Source: Anaerolineales bacterium (GTDB taxonomy: Bacteria; Chloroflexota; Anaerolineae; Anaerolineales; E44-bin32). From it: a stretch of DNA of 64,000 bases. Shown one piece after another: positions 16,171 through 24,885 of this stretch (its first letter is position 1; every line of letters starts with the position of its first letter). Below the pieces are notes generated by a model. The model was not told the origin of the DNA. It worked only from the letters and a program-made list of their open reading frames with translations, and made no database searches. The stretch spans positions 1 to 64,000 of the forward strand of contig JAFGNH010000012.1 of assembly GCA_016927115.1 (NCBI GenBank), read 5' to 3'. Made by a program: the position numbers and the translations under genes.

Positions 16171-18645
16171 TTGTCCGAAAATAACCATGAATCGATGATT
16201 GAGCGATATTCCCCTTCGGAGATTGAACCGAAATGGCAGGCACGCTGGGAGCAGGATGGCCTGTACAAGGCGGATATCGACCGTACAAAGGAAAAGTTCT
16301 ACTTCCTGACCATGCTGCCATATCCTTCCGGGGATCTTCATATCGGGCACTGGTATGTGATGACCCCTTCAGATGCACGCGCACGGTTTCTGCGTATGAA
16401 TGGCAAGAATGTCATGTTCCCGATCGGATTTGATTCGTTTGGCCTTCCGGCGGAAAATGCCGCCATCAAGCGCAATATCCATCCCAAGGAATGGACTTAC
16501 GCGAACATCAATAACATGCGCAGACAGCTGCGCAGTATGGGCGCCATGTTCGACTGGCGCCGCGAGGCTGTTTCCTCTGATCCCGAATACTATCGCTGGA
16601 CCCAGTGGTTCTTCAAGAAGCTTTTTGAACACGGGTTGGCCTATAAAAAGCAGTCTCCTGTGGATTGGTGTCCGAACTGCAACACCACACTTGCCCGTGA
16701 GCAGGTAGTCGGTGAAAACCGCCACTGTGAGCGCTGTGAGACACCGGTGATCAAGAAGGATCTCGACCAATGGTTTTTCAGGATCACCAACTATGCCGAT
16801 GAACTGCTGTCCTTTGACGGTATAGACTGGCCGGAACGGGTGCAGACACTGCAGACGAACTGGATCGGCCGCAGCGAAGGTGCCCGGGTGGTGTTTACTA
16901 CCGAACATGGCGATGACCTGGAAATTTTTACTACCAGGCCGGATACTCTCTGGGGAGCTACATTCATGGTGCTGGCTCCAGAGCATCCCCTGGTGGAGAA
17001 ACTGACAATACCTGAGCAAAAAGATCAGGTAGATACGTATGTCCTCGAAGCTGTTCGCCAGACCGATATCGAACGTGAAGCTGCAGATAAGGAAAAGAGT
17101 GGTGTGTTTACTGGCGGATATGCAATCAATCCGGTAAACGGCGAGAAAATCCCCGTCTGGGTGGCTGACTACGTATTGATGACGTACGGCACCGGCGCGA
17201 TTATGGCCGTGCCTGCTCACGATCAACGCGACTTTGAGTTCGCACGCAAATTTGATCTCGAAATCCGCCCGGTCATCCAACCGCAGGATATGGAACCGCT
17301 CGATGGCGAAACCATGGAAGAATCCGTGCCTGCTCATGGCATGATGATCAATTCAGGCCCGCTGGACGGCACACCAGCTGAGAAAGCCTTCCAGGCAGCA
17401 GTGGATTTCTTGAAGGATCGGGGAACCGGTGATTTTGCAGTAAACTACCGGCTGCGCGATTGGCTTATTTCCCGCCAGCGCTACTGGGGTGCTCCTATCC
17501 CGATGATGCATTGCCCGAAGTGCGGTATTGTCCCGGTTCCGGATGAAGACCTTCCCGTTGAGCTGCCCGAGGATGTGGAGTGGCTTCCGACCGGTGAAAG
17601 CCCATTGAAGCTGCATCCCACCTGGAAGAATGCTGCCTGTCCAAAATGTGGTGGTCCGGCTGAACGTGAAACGGATACCATGGACACCTTTATGTGTTCA
17701 TCCTGGTATCATCTGCGCTACCTTGATCCCAACGCATCCGACTGGCCGTGGGATAAGGACGAATACGATTACTGGATGCCGGTCGATACCTACACCGGTG
17801 GCGTGGAACACGCCACCATGCACCTGATTTATACCCGCTTCTTCCATAAGGCAATGCGGGATATGGGTATTACGAAAGGCGATGAGCCCATGATTCAGCT
17901 GCGCAATCAAGGCCAGATCCTGGGCCCGGACGGCCAGCGAATGAGCAAATCGCGCGGCAATGTGGTTGACCCGGATGTACAGGTCAGCAACTATGGGGCT
18001 GATACGGTGCGTGCCTACCTGATGTTTGGCTATCGCTGGGACGAGGGTGGCCCCTGGAAGACAGAGAACATACAGGGTGTCGTCCGCTGGCTCCGCCGGG
18101 TGTGGTCGATTGTACTGGAGACGAAGGATGCAGCGGAGAACACCATCAGCAAGGATCTGGAACGCACCATCTTGCGGAAACTGCACCAGACCATCGATCA
18201 GGTGACCGGGAATCTGCAAAATTTTGAATTCAACACGATCATCTCAGCTCTGATGGAGCTGACCAACACACTCTGGGATGCGAAAGAACAGAATGCCGCT
18301 GGTTCCAGTGCGTTCAATTCTGCCGTGGATGGGCTGTTGTTGCTGATGGCCCCGGCCACCCCGCATATTGCCGAGGAACTTTGGGAAAGGCTCAATAAGC
18401 CGTATTCCATCCACCTGCAAGCCTGGCCTGAGTTCGATAAAGAGCTGGCAAAGGAAGATATGATCACACTGATCGTTCAGGTGAACGGTAAACTGCGTGA
18501 CCGTATCGAAGTCCCAGCCGATATCCCGGATGAAGATGCAAGAGTAAAAGCGCTTGAGAGTGAAATCGTACAACGATTCATGGAAGGCAGGCAGCCCCGG
18601 AAAGTGATTGTTGTGCCCGGCCGTCTTGTCAATATTGTTATCTGA
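16171..18645 (+). CDS. leuS: Leucyl-tRNA synthetase
   Basis: LeuRS charges tRNA-Leu with leucine in the cytoplasm. The HIGH motif is at residues 57-60 (GDLHIGHW) and the second signature is RMSKS (590-594), Arg replacing the usual first Lys. Zinc-binding Cys pairs (CPNC, CERC, CPKC) and the CP1 editing domain with FTTRPDTLWGATF are present, so misacylated tRNA should be hydrolysed. The 824-residue length is normal for the bacterial enzyme. I choose TTG 16171 because TGGAGGAG lies 6 nt before it; a GTG at 16138 has no such site. Expression is controlled by the T-box leader. Confidence 0.97.
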   Translation: MSENNHESMIERYSPSEIEPKWQARWEQDGLYKADIDRTKEKFYFLTMLPYPSGDLHIGHWYVMTPSDARARFLRMNGKNVMFPIGFDSFGLPAENAAIKRNIHPKEWTYANINNMRRQLRSMGAMFDWRREAVSSDPEYYRWTQWFFKKLFEHGLAYKKQSPVDWCPNCNTTLAREQVVGENRHCERCETPVIKKDLDQWFFRITNYADELLSFDGIDWPERVQTLQTNWIGRSEGARVVFTTEHGDDLEIFTTRPDTLWGATFMVLAPEHPLVEKLTIPEQKDQVDTYVLEAVRQTDIEREAADKEKSGVFTGGYAINPVNGEKIPVWVADYVLMTYGTGAIMAVPAHDQRDFEFARKFDLEIRPVIQPQDMEPLDGETMEESVPAHGMMINSGPLDGTPAEKAFQAAVDFLKDRGTGDFAVNYRLRDWLISRQRYWGAPIPMMHCPKCGIVPVPDEDLPVELPEDVEWLPTGESPLKLHPTWKNAACPKCGGPAERETDTMDTFMCSSWYHLRYLDPNASDWPWDKDEYDYWMPVDTYTGGVEHATMHLIYTRFFHKAMRDMGITKGDEPMIQLRNQGQILGPDGQRMSKSRGNVVDPDVQVSNYGADTVRAYLMFGYRWDEGGPWKTENIQGVVRWLRRVWSIVLETKDAAENTISKDLERTILRKLHQTIDQVTGNLQNFEFNTIISALMELTNTLWDAKEQNAAGSSAFNSAVDGLLLLMAPATPHIAEELWERLNKPYSIHLQAWPEFDKELAKEDMITLIVQVNGKLRDRIEVPADIPDEDARVKALESEIVQRFMEGRQPRKVIVVPGRLVNIVI

Positions 18646-18751
18646 GCTGGTGAAAAACGGACACAAACAGAAAATGGTGGGTTTTCCTGAAAGGCAGATA
18701 CTCAGGGTTGGATCAAACCAGAAGTGTAAGGATTATTCTCACCTGCGCAGG

Positions 18752-18797
18752 AACCCACCCCAGTTTCCCCTTCGTGGAGGGGATTTTGGGGTGGGTT
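18752..18797. repeat. Long stable palindrome downstream of leuS
   Basis: AACCCACCCCA (18752-18762) pairs perfectly with TGGGGTGGGTT (18787-18797), and an inner CCCCT/AGGGG stem (18767-18771 and 18778-18782) extends it across a short internal loop. There is no U-tract, so it looks more like a REP- or MITE-type element than a terminator. Confidence 0.6.
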
Positions 18798-18862
18798 TGT
18801 CAGGCGCCGCCCTGGATGAGATGCTTACCTGTTCATGCCATACACATCAAAACAACACAAAT

Positions 18863-18896
18863 GGGCTGCCCCCTGGCTTCAGGACAGCCTTTTTTC
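18863..18896 (+). terminator. Intrinsic terminator after leuS
   Basis: GGCTG and CCCTG pair with CAGG and CAGCC, with small bulges, and are followed by six T. It ends leuS transcription just upstream of the ribosome-binding site of the next gene. Confidence 0.75.
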
Positions 18897-18910
18897 TATC
18901 AGGAGAAACC

Positions 18911-19624
18911 ATGCGATTTGAGGAACTTAATTGGAGCAATGTTGAAGACTATCTGCAGAAGGATGATCGGATTATGCTGGTCCTGGGAGCCTGTGAACAG
19001 CACGGTTATCTCAGCCTGCTGACAGATGTCAAAATCCCCCTGGCCATGGCGGATGCCGCAGCACAAAGCAGCGGGGTTCTGATTGCGCCGGCCCTGCCAT
19101 TTGGTGTGTCGCCCTATTTTGATGCCTTTCCGGGTACGATCAGCCTGCGGCTGCAGACGTTTCTGCAGGTTGTGGACGATATCGTGCGTAATCTCTACCG
19201 GACAGGCTTCAGGAAGATTCTGGTTCTAAATGGCCATGGCGGGAATCAACCGGCGCGGACGCTTCTGTCAGAAATTGTGAATGAGTGTCCCGGCCTGGTT
19301 TGTGTATGGTACAGTTGGTGGACGTCCCGAGGTGTCGCAAGACTGGCCGAATCACATAATTTGATCCCCGCCCATGCTTCCTGGATGGAGGCCTTTTCTT
19401 TCACACAGGTAGCGGAGCTGCCTGAGGGTGAGAAGGAAGAAGCCGCCGAAGCATTTATTATGGAAGCGGGGAAGATCCGGGAGCAGCTTGGGGATGGTGT
19501 TTTCGGAGGAACCTACAAGGCAGCACCAGAAATCATGCAGCAGCTGTTCGATCTCTGCCTGGGTGATATTCTCTACGAACTTGAGGAACTAAAGAACCTT
19601 TCAGCACAGGCAGATCTCTTTTGA
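18911..19624 (+). CDS. Creatininase-family metalloamidohydrolase
   Basis: The 237-residue protein has the family signature GACEQHGYLSLLTD near residue 27 (normally GSxEQHG-x-L-x-x-x-TD), followed by NGHGGNQP and HASWMEAF. These supply the His, Asp and Glu ligands of a two-metal site. Family members open amide rings or release amines from peptide-like substrates (creatinine, formamides, mycofactocin precursors). Here the substrate cannot be assigned, and no mycofactocin or riboflavin genes are adjacent. The ATG at 18911 follows AGGAG. It is separated from leuS by a terminator. Confidence 0.85.
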   Translation: MRFEELNWSNVEDYLQKDDRIMLVLGACEQHGYLSLLTDVKIPLAMADAAAQSSGVLIAPALPFGVSPYFDAFPGTISLRLQTFLQVVDDIVRNLYRTGFRKILVLNGHGGNQPARTLLSEIVNECPGLVCVWYSWWTSRGVARLAESHNLIPAHASWMEAFSFTQVAELPEGEKEEAAEAFIMEAGKIREQLGDGVFGGTYKAAPEIMQQLFDLCLGDILYELEELKNLSAQADLF

Positions 19625-19649
19625 CCAGAGATCAGCGTCAATGTAGAAT
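19621..19649 (+). promoter_or_regulatory. Promoter of ridA
   Basis: TTGACC (19621-19626), a 17-bp spacer and TAGAAT (19644-19649) precede ridA. The -35 overlaps the stop codon of the creatininase gene. Confidence 0.6.
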
Positions 19650-19682
19650 TCACAACAGAATTAAAACGGAGGAAGCAAGACG

Positions 19683-20072
19683 ATGACCGAACGTACAGTT
19701 GTTACTACTGATAAAGCTCCGAAAGCTGTAGGCCCCTACTCGGCAGCAATCCGCGCTGGTGAATTTGTGTTTGTCTCAGGCAACCTGGGGTTGGATCCGG
19801 CTTCCGGGGAATTTGACTCCGGTGGTGTGGAAGCACAGACCCGGCGGGCACTCCAGAACCTGCAGGCAATTCTGGGAGCCTCGGGCTCAGCAATGGATTC
19901 TGTTGTAAAAACAACTGTGTTCCTGCAGGACATGGGTGATTTCGGGAAGATGAATGCTGTGTATGCGGAATTTTTCCCTGCAGAACCGCCTGCCAGATCA
20001 GCAGTTGAGGTTGCAGCACTGCCGAAGGGCGGCCTCGTTGAAATTGAAGCGATTGCACTTGTAAAAAGCTGA
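19683..20072 (+). CDS. ridA: RidA-family enamine/imine deaminase
   Basis: The 129-residue YjgF/YER057c/UK114 protein keeps VGPYSAAIRAGEFVFVSG, the conserved N-terminal segment, and PARSAVEVAALPKGGLVEIEAIA, with the substrate-binding Arg and Glu of active RidA. It hydrolyses reactive 2-aminoacrylate and related imines produced by PLP enzymes, and forms trimers in the cytoplasm. A GGAGG-type site precedes the ATG. It has its own promoter, and the response regulator starts 64 bp downstream. Confidence 0.93.
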   Translation: MTERTVVTTDKAPKAVGPYSAAIRAGEFVFVSGNLGLDPASGEFDSGGVEAQTRRALQNLQAILGASGSAMDSVVKTTVFLQDMGDFGKMNAVYAEFFPAEPPARSAVEVAALPKGGLVEIEAIALVKS

Positions 20073-20136
20073 CAGGCGATATGGATAAGCACCGCTGTGC
20101 AGAGGCTGTACTGCTTATAAATCGTGGAGTGAGTTA

Positions 20137-20823
20137 TTGGCCGGCCGAATCCTGGTTGTTGACGACGAAACGAATATCCTGAACCTGATCCGGATGTATC
20201 TTGAACGTGATGGTTTTTTTGTATTCGAGGCGCAAGAAGGCCTTGAGGCATTGAACAGCATCCGGCAAAACAAACCGGACCTTGTGGTGCTGGATATCAT
20301 GCTGCCCGGCATGGATGGTTTTGAGGTCTGCCGCCAGGTTCGTATGGAAAGCGATGTCCCCATTCTGATGCTTACAGCCCGGGATGAGGATATTGATAAA
20401 ATCGTCGGCCTGGAACTGGGCGCAGATGATTACCTGACCAAGCCATTCAACCCGCGTGAGCTGGTGGCTCGTGTTAAAGCGATATTGCGCAGAGTGGTGC
20501 GGTCCAATGGGGTGGAAGAAAAACCGCTTCAAACAGCAGATGTGCAGCTCGATCCATCAAGGCGGGAAGTGCATATAAACAATGAGCCGGTTATGCTCCG
20601 CACTAAAGAGTTTGACCTGCTGCAGGTGTTTATGGGGCACGAGGGGCTGGTACTCAGCAGAGAAAAACTCCTCAGCCTTGCTTGGGGGTATGATTTTTAT
20701 GGTCAAACTCGGACGGTTGATGTTCATGTAGCTCAGCTTCGAAAAAAACTGGAGGGCAGCCAGATACGCATCGAAACAGTTACTGGTGTGGGCTACAAGC
20801 TGGTGGCAGATTCACGTGTTTAG
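20137..20823 (+). CDS. OmpR/PhoB-type response regulator
   Basis: A receiver domain has acidic pocket DDE near residue 9, phospho-acceptor Asp53 (LDIMLPGMDG), Thr in LTARDE and Lys in TKPFNP. It is followed by a winged-helix DNA-binding domain ending VDVHVAQLRKKLEG and VTGVGYKLV. It is the transcriptional output of the kinase encoded next, with which it overlaps by 8 bp. The start is TTG 20137, preceded by GGAG. The regulon is not known; the nearest downstream target candidate is the metalloprotease gene. Confidence 0.93.
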   Translation: MAGRILVVDDETNILNLIRMYLERDGFFVFEAQEGLEALNSIRQNKPDLVVLDIMLPGMDGFEVCRQVRMESDVPILMLTARDEDIDKIVGLELGADDYLTKPFNPRELVARVKAILRRVVRSNGVEEKPLQTADVQLDPSRREVHINNEPVMLRTKEFDLLQVFMGHEGLVLSREKLLSLAWGYDFYGQTRTVDVHVAQLRKKLEGSQIRIETVTGVGYKLVADSRV

Positions 20824-22246
20824 AACACTGCGGTCCCGTTTGCTTCTGACATATCTGCTTGTGTCCAGTCTTGTGCTGATCCTGGTAGGGGTCGGTCTGA
20901 TGCTCTCCCTGGTGCGGGGGCCGCTGGGAAGCCGCCTGGTATACCTCCGGCTGCATGAACTCGCAGACAGGATCACGGAAGATGCCGCGCTGCGGTTGAT
21001 TGACCTGGAGCCGGCCCGACTGCAGCCGCTTACCGAGCGGATGAATACCCGCTATGGGGTGCGGGTGCTTGTTGTGGATATACGGGATGGACTGATAGCA
21101 GACAGCCAGAGGAACAGTGCCCCGCTCTCAACCCTGTCTCCTCGGAGTGCAGGAAGTGAATCTGTTGAAGGGGAGTTTGAAGACAGCAGCGGAGAAACCT
21201 GGCGATTTGTGAGTATTCAGCTTAATCCATCACGTACACTTCTGCTGGCTGCGCAGAAGCCGGCACTGCGAGTGATCATTTTCCTGGGGAGTGAACTGCT
21301 GCAGCCGTTAGCGCGAATCGGCATTCTTGCGCTTATCACTTCGATTGTACTGGCGTGGCTGGTCTCGCTCTCTGTTGTCCGGCCTTTAAAATCGATGAAT
21401 GCGGCAATGCGAAAGATCGCAGGCGGCCGGTTTGATAAGCGGCTCCCACTGCAGGGCTCGGCAGAGATGAAAGAGGCGGCGCAGGCGTTTAATGATATGG
21501 TGGAACGCGTAGCCGCCAGCCAGCAGATGGAGCGGGATTTTGTTGCCAATGTGTCCCATGAATTAAAGACTCCGCTTACATCAATTCAGGGTTATGCTTT
21601 GGCAATTCTGGATGGTACTGCTGGTGATGAAAAAGCACGGATCAAAGCAGCAACTGTCATCAACACAGAAGCCCAGCGGCTGCACAGGCTGGTTCTGGAT
21701 TTGCTTGACCTTGCCCGTATGGATTCGGGCCAGATTAAGTTCGAACGATCTCCTGTTGAACCGGGTATACTTTTAACCAATATTACAGATAAATTTCAGA
21801 TAAAAGCTGACGAAAAGGGTGTAGTATTGGAAAAACACCTGGCCCTGTTGCCGGTCATTGTAGGGGATGGCGACCGGCTTGCCCAGGTCTTTACCAATCT
21901 GATCGATAATGCGCTGAAGTATGCACCCGATAACAGCCATATATCGGTATCTGCGCAGGTGGAACAAGCACAGATAACAGTGAAAATCCGGGATTTTGGC
22001 CCCGGTATTCCTGAGAAAGACCTCTCAAGGATATTTGAGCGGTTTTATCAGGTGGATAAATCCAGAGCACGCGGGAAAGCTGATGGCTCCGGCCTGGGGC
22101 TGGCCATTTCGAAGGAAATTATAGAGGCTCATAACGGCCAGTTGTTCGTTGAGAGCACACCAGGGGAGGGGAGCTGTTTCACAGTCTGCCTTCCCATTAT
22201 TCAACCCGGGGACCAAACCCTAAACCGTCCGCGGAAGAAAGTTTAA
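20816..22246 (+). CDS. Membrane sensor histidine kinase
   Basis: The 476-residue protein has one transmembrane helix near residues 9-30, an extracytoplasmic sensor of about 130 residues, a second helix near 165-185, a HAMP linker, the H-box VSHELKTPLTSI (His248), N-box NLIDNALKYAP, and ATP-binding boxes DFGPGIP and GSGLGLA. It autophosphorylates and signals to the preceding regulator. I start it at GTG 20816, which overlaps the regulator stop codon (coupled translation); longer readings would begin deep inside the regulator gene. The ligand is unknown. The next gene lies 26 bp downstream and may belong to the operon. Confidence 0.93.
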   Translation: MFRTLRSRLLLTYLLVSSLVLILVGVGLMLSLVRGPLGSRLVYLRLHELADRITEDAALRLIDLEPARLQPLTERMNTRYGVRVLVVDIRDGLIADSQRNSAPLSTLSPRSAGSESVEGEFEDSSGETWRFVSIQLNPSRTLLLAAQKPALRVIIFLGSELLQPLARIGILALITSIVLAWLVSLSVVRPLKSMNAAMRKIAGGRFDKRLPLQGSAEMKEAAQAFNDMVERVAASQQMERDFVANVSHELKTPLTSIQGYALAILDGTAGDEKARIKAATVINTEAQRLHRLVLDLLDLARMDSGQIKFERSPVEPGILLTNITDKFQIKADEKGVVLEKHLALLPVIVGDGDRLAQVFTNLIDNALKYAPDNSHISVSAQVEQAQITVKIRDFGPGIPEKDLSRIFERFYQVDKSRARGKADGSGLGLAISKEIIEAHNGQLFVESTPGEGSCFTVCLPIIQPGDQTLNRPRKKV

Positions 22247-22272
22247 CGAACAGGGAAAGATCAGGAGGATTA

Positions 22273-24339
22273 ATGCGATCAGAAAAAGGATCCACCGGTG
22301 TGTGGGTTGCAATCATAATACTGCTGCTTGTACTGTTGTGCCTGTGTCTTGCCGCAGTCCTGTGTGGCGCAGGTGTATATTTTCTGGATAAGAATAGCGA
22401 AGAATTCCAGAACGGTGTTGATTGGAGTCTGGAGCTGGACGAGTATGGTGGTTATGGCGAGCAGGAAACCCCTTCCATTTCACCAACACTTCCACCGGAG
22501 CCGATTCCGGTGAATGCCTCTGCGGAAGAGATGCTCAGTATCCTCAGTGATATGACCATCCCGGAGGCTGATCCGATTGCCCTTGCTGAGCGTTTCTATG
22601 ATCTCGAAGGTATTCCAACCGTGCTGGCACAGTCAGCTGAACCGGTACCGGTGGGAACCGTTGATTCTTTCTGGATCAGCGACCTTGATACTGATGAAAA
22701 TTTTCGCATTAACGCTGAACTGGTATATGCAAGGGAACATATCTATTTCTGGGTGGAAGAAGGTGTGGACTACAAGCAAGCGGAGGTTCAGGCGCTTGTA
22801 GATGAGTTTGAGGAAAAAATCTACCCGACCGTCCGCCAGTTCTTTGGCAGCGAGTGGAGCCCGGGGATTGATGGCGATCAGCATCTATACATCCTCTACG
22901 CGACAGGCCTGGGCTGGTCGGTTGCAGGTTATTATGCATCAATAGATGAATATGCCTCCTCGGTTCACGAGTATTCAAATGGCCATGAGATGTTTTATCT
23001 CTCAGCAGACAATGTAGACCTTGATGAGGAGTTTACTTACGGTGTGCTTGCTCATGAATTTCAGCATATGATCCATTGGTATCGCGATGCGAATGAAGAT
23101 ACCTGGGTGAACGAGGGTTTCTCTGAACTTTCCTCGTTTCTGAATGACTATGATGTGGGAGGGTTTGATTTCCTTTATGTATCCAGTCCGGATATTCCGC
23201 TGGAATACTGGCCGGGTGAGCCGGGAGCTGCCGGAGGGCATTACGGACAGGCTTTTCTGGTTATGAACTATTTCCTGGATCGCTTCGGAAGTGAAGCAAC
23301 AATCGCAGTAGTGAATCATCCTGATAAAGGGATTTCGGCTATCAATGATGTGCTGCAGCAGCTGGGTGAGGTAGACTCATCGACAGGGCAGGTGGTTCAA
23401 TTCGATGATTTCTACCGGGATTTTGCCGCTGCAATTCTCTTGCAGGATACAGATGTGGGGGACGGCAGGTACGGTTATCATAACTACCCGGCGAGCCCCA
23501 GTGTTTACCCCGATGATGAAATCTCTGAATGCCCGGTTGAAGGCCTGGCGCGTGATGTTTATCAGTATGGGATCGACTACATTCGGATTTCATGTGAAGG
23601 TCCCGTTGATCTCCATTTTACCGGCTCGACCCTGAGTAAAGTAATCCCTGCAGAGGTGTACTCCGGTGACTATGCTTTCTGGTCTAACCGGGGAGATGCT
23701 TCGGATCCGGTGCTTGAGCGGGCTTTTGACCTGCGTGAGGTTTCCGGCTCTGTGCTGCTTGAGTTTGAGACCTGGTATGACCTGGAAGAATCCTACGACT
23801 ACCTGTACCTGCTGGTTTCTGAAGATGGCGGGGAGAACTGGTCCATTCTGACCACACCCTCCGGCACAGATCTTGATCCTTCTGGCAATTCGTATGGATG
23901 GGCTTATAACGGTTACAGTGGAGGAGGACAGCAACCTGTCTGGATTCGTGAGGAGATAAACCTGTCGCAATATGCCGGCGAGGAGATTCTTTTACGGTTT
24001 GAGTACATTACCGATGCAGCGGTGAACGGGGAGGGTTTCCTGCTCGACGATGTCCGTATCGATGCGGTGGATTACTTTACAGATTTCGAGGAGGACAACG
24101 GCGGCTGGCAGGCTGATGGATTTGTCCGGCTGTATAACCAGGTGCCTCAGACATACCGCGTCCTTGCTGTTCAGAACGATTTGGACGTCCAGATTCATGA
24201 AATGACACTTGATGAAAATCAGCAGGGAACGCTTTCCCTGGACCTTGGTCGAATGGAAGATACGGTTCTGATTGTGATTGGTACAGCCCGTTTCAGCATT
24301 CAGCCGTCGGCCTATGAAATCTCGGTTACAACTCGCTAG
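22273..24339 (+). CDS. Membrane-anchored zinc metalloprotease, M6/immune-inhibitor-A-like
   Basis: A single N-terminal membrane helix (about 10-37) is followed by an acidic, Pro-containing spacer and a catalytic domain with HEFQH (261-265) and a downstream NEGFSE (Glu285). This is consistent with a zinc peptidase of the gluzincin type. The second half (about 480-630) looks like the beta-sandwich modules found after M6 proteases, with YDYLYLLVSEDGGENW and GFLLDDVRID. It should be held outside the membrane with its catalytic domain exposed. It lies 26 bp after the kinase gene with a strong GGAGG site, so it probably shares that operon. Its substrates are unknown. Confidence 0.75.
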   Translation: MRSEKGSTGVWVAIIILLLVLLCLCLAAVLCGAGVYFLDKNSEEFQNGVDWSLELDEYGGYGEQETPSISPTLPPEPIPVNASAEEMLSILSDMTIPEADPIALAERFYDLEGIPTVLAQSAEPVPVGTVDSFWISDLDTDENFRINAELVYAREHIYFWVEEGVDYKQAEVQALVDEFEEKIYPTVRQFFGSEWSPGIDGDQHLYILYATGLGWSVAGYYASIDEYASSVHEYSNGHEMFYLSADNVDLDEEFTYGVLAHEFQHMIHWYRDANEDTWVNEGFSELSSFLNDYDVGGFDFLYVSSPDIPLEYWPGEPGAAGGHYGQAFLVMNYFLDRFGSEATIAVVNHPDKGISAINDVLQQLGEVDSSTGQVVQFDDFYRDFAAAILLQDTDVGDGRYGYHNYPASPSVYPDDEISECPVEGLARDVYQYGIDYIRISCEGPVDLHFTGSTLSKVIPAEVYSGDYAFWSNRGDASDPVLERAFDLREVSGSVLLEFETWYDLEESYDYLYLLVSEDGGENWSILTTPSGTDLDPSGNSYGWAYNGYSGGGQQPVWIREEINLSQYAGEEILLRFEYITDAAVNGEGFLLDDVRIDAVDYFTDFEEDNGGWQADGFVRLYNQVPQTYRVLAVQNDLDVQIHEMTLDENQQGTLSLDLGRMEDTVLIVIGTARFSIQPSAYEISVTTR

Positions 24340-24401
24340 TCGCCCGGAATTTCAAAAACATGAGCATACTCTGCCCTTGTTGATTGATGAGAATGAAATA
24401 G

Positions 24402-24435
24402 AAGGGCTCACCGAATAATCCGGGGAGCCCTTTTT
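24402..24435. terminator. Bidirectional terminator between convergent genes
   Basis: AAGGGCTC and GAGCCCTT form an 8-bp stem followed by TTTTT on the plus strand. On the minus strand the tail is TTCTATTTC. It can end both the metalloprotease and the YtxH-like gene. Confidence 0.8.
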
Positions 24436-24452
24436 GATTAAAACAGGTGGGA

Positions 24453-24680
24453 TCACTCTTTCAGAACAATATGCCCCTGACGGAGACCTTCAAGTTCGGT
24501 CTCCAGCTGGCTTTTTCGCTCTTCATAGGCGGCACGCATTTCATTTTGCAGGATCCGGATTCGTTCCTGCAGGCTCTTCTTGAGTTCCGTGCCAGAATAT
24601 GGTGTGAACAACAGGATAAGAGCTGATCCAATAACTGCTCCACTCAGGACACCTGAGAGAAAGGAAAGAAATCGACGCAT
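24453..24680 (-). CDS. YtxH-like small membrane protein
   Basis: The 75-residue protein has an N-terminal Gly-rich helix (SGVLSGAVIGSALILLFTPY) and a charged, probably coiled-coil tail rich in Glu, Arg and Gln. This is the YtxH/gas-vesicle-like small-protein pattern, often linked to general stress in other bacteria. AAGGAGG lies 7 nt before the ATG. It is monocistronic and convergent with the metalloprotease gene. Confidence 0.75.
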   Translation of the reverse strand: MRRFLSFLSGVLSGAVIGSALILLFTPYSGTELKKSLQERIRILQNEMRAAYEERKSQLETELEGLRQGHIVLKE

Positions 24681-24760
24681 AGGTCACCTCCTTGGTTTCC
24701 ATTATCCCATAGAATGATACGAACGAAAACCTGAGTGTAAAACCCGCTCTTCAGTGATGC

Positions 24761-24789
24761 TTGAGTCTTCGCTGTCTTCATAGTAAACT
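24761..24789 (+). promoter_or_regulatory. Possible promoter of trpS
   Basis: TTGAGT (24761-24766), a 17-bp spacer and TAAACT (24784-24789) lie about 95 bp before the trpS start. Both hexamers deviate from consensus. I see no T-box in this leader. Confidence 0.4.
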
Positions 24790-24885
24790 GCCTTGGAGCT
24801 ACTGAAATGCTGTCCGGCCGCGTGGTTGTATACGGCTGTAAGTTGGCATTGGATTGGAAACCGGGAGTAGAAGGAGAGAACGACC

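Noticed and set aside
16369..17337. 322-codon antisense frame over leuS
   Set aside because: Shadow of the conserved leuS reading frame. No domain or start signal.
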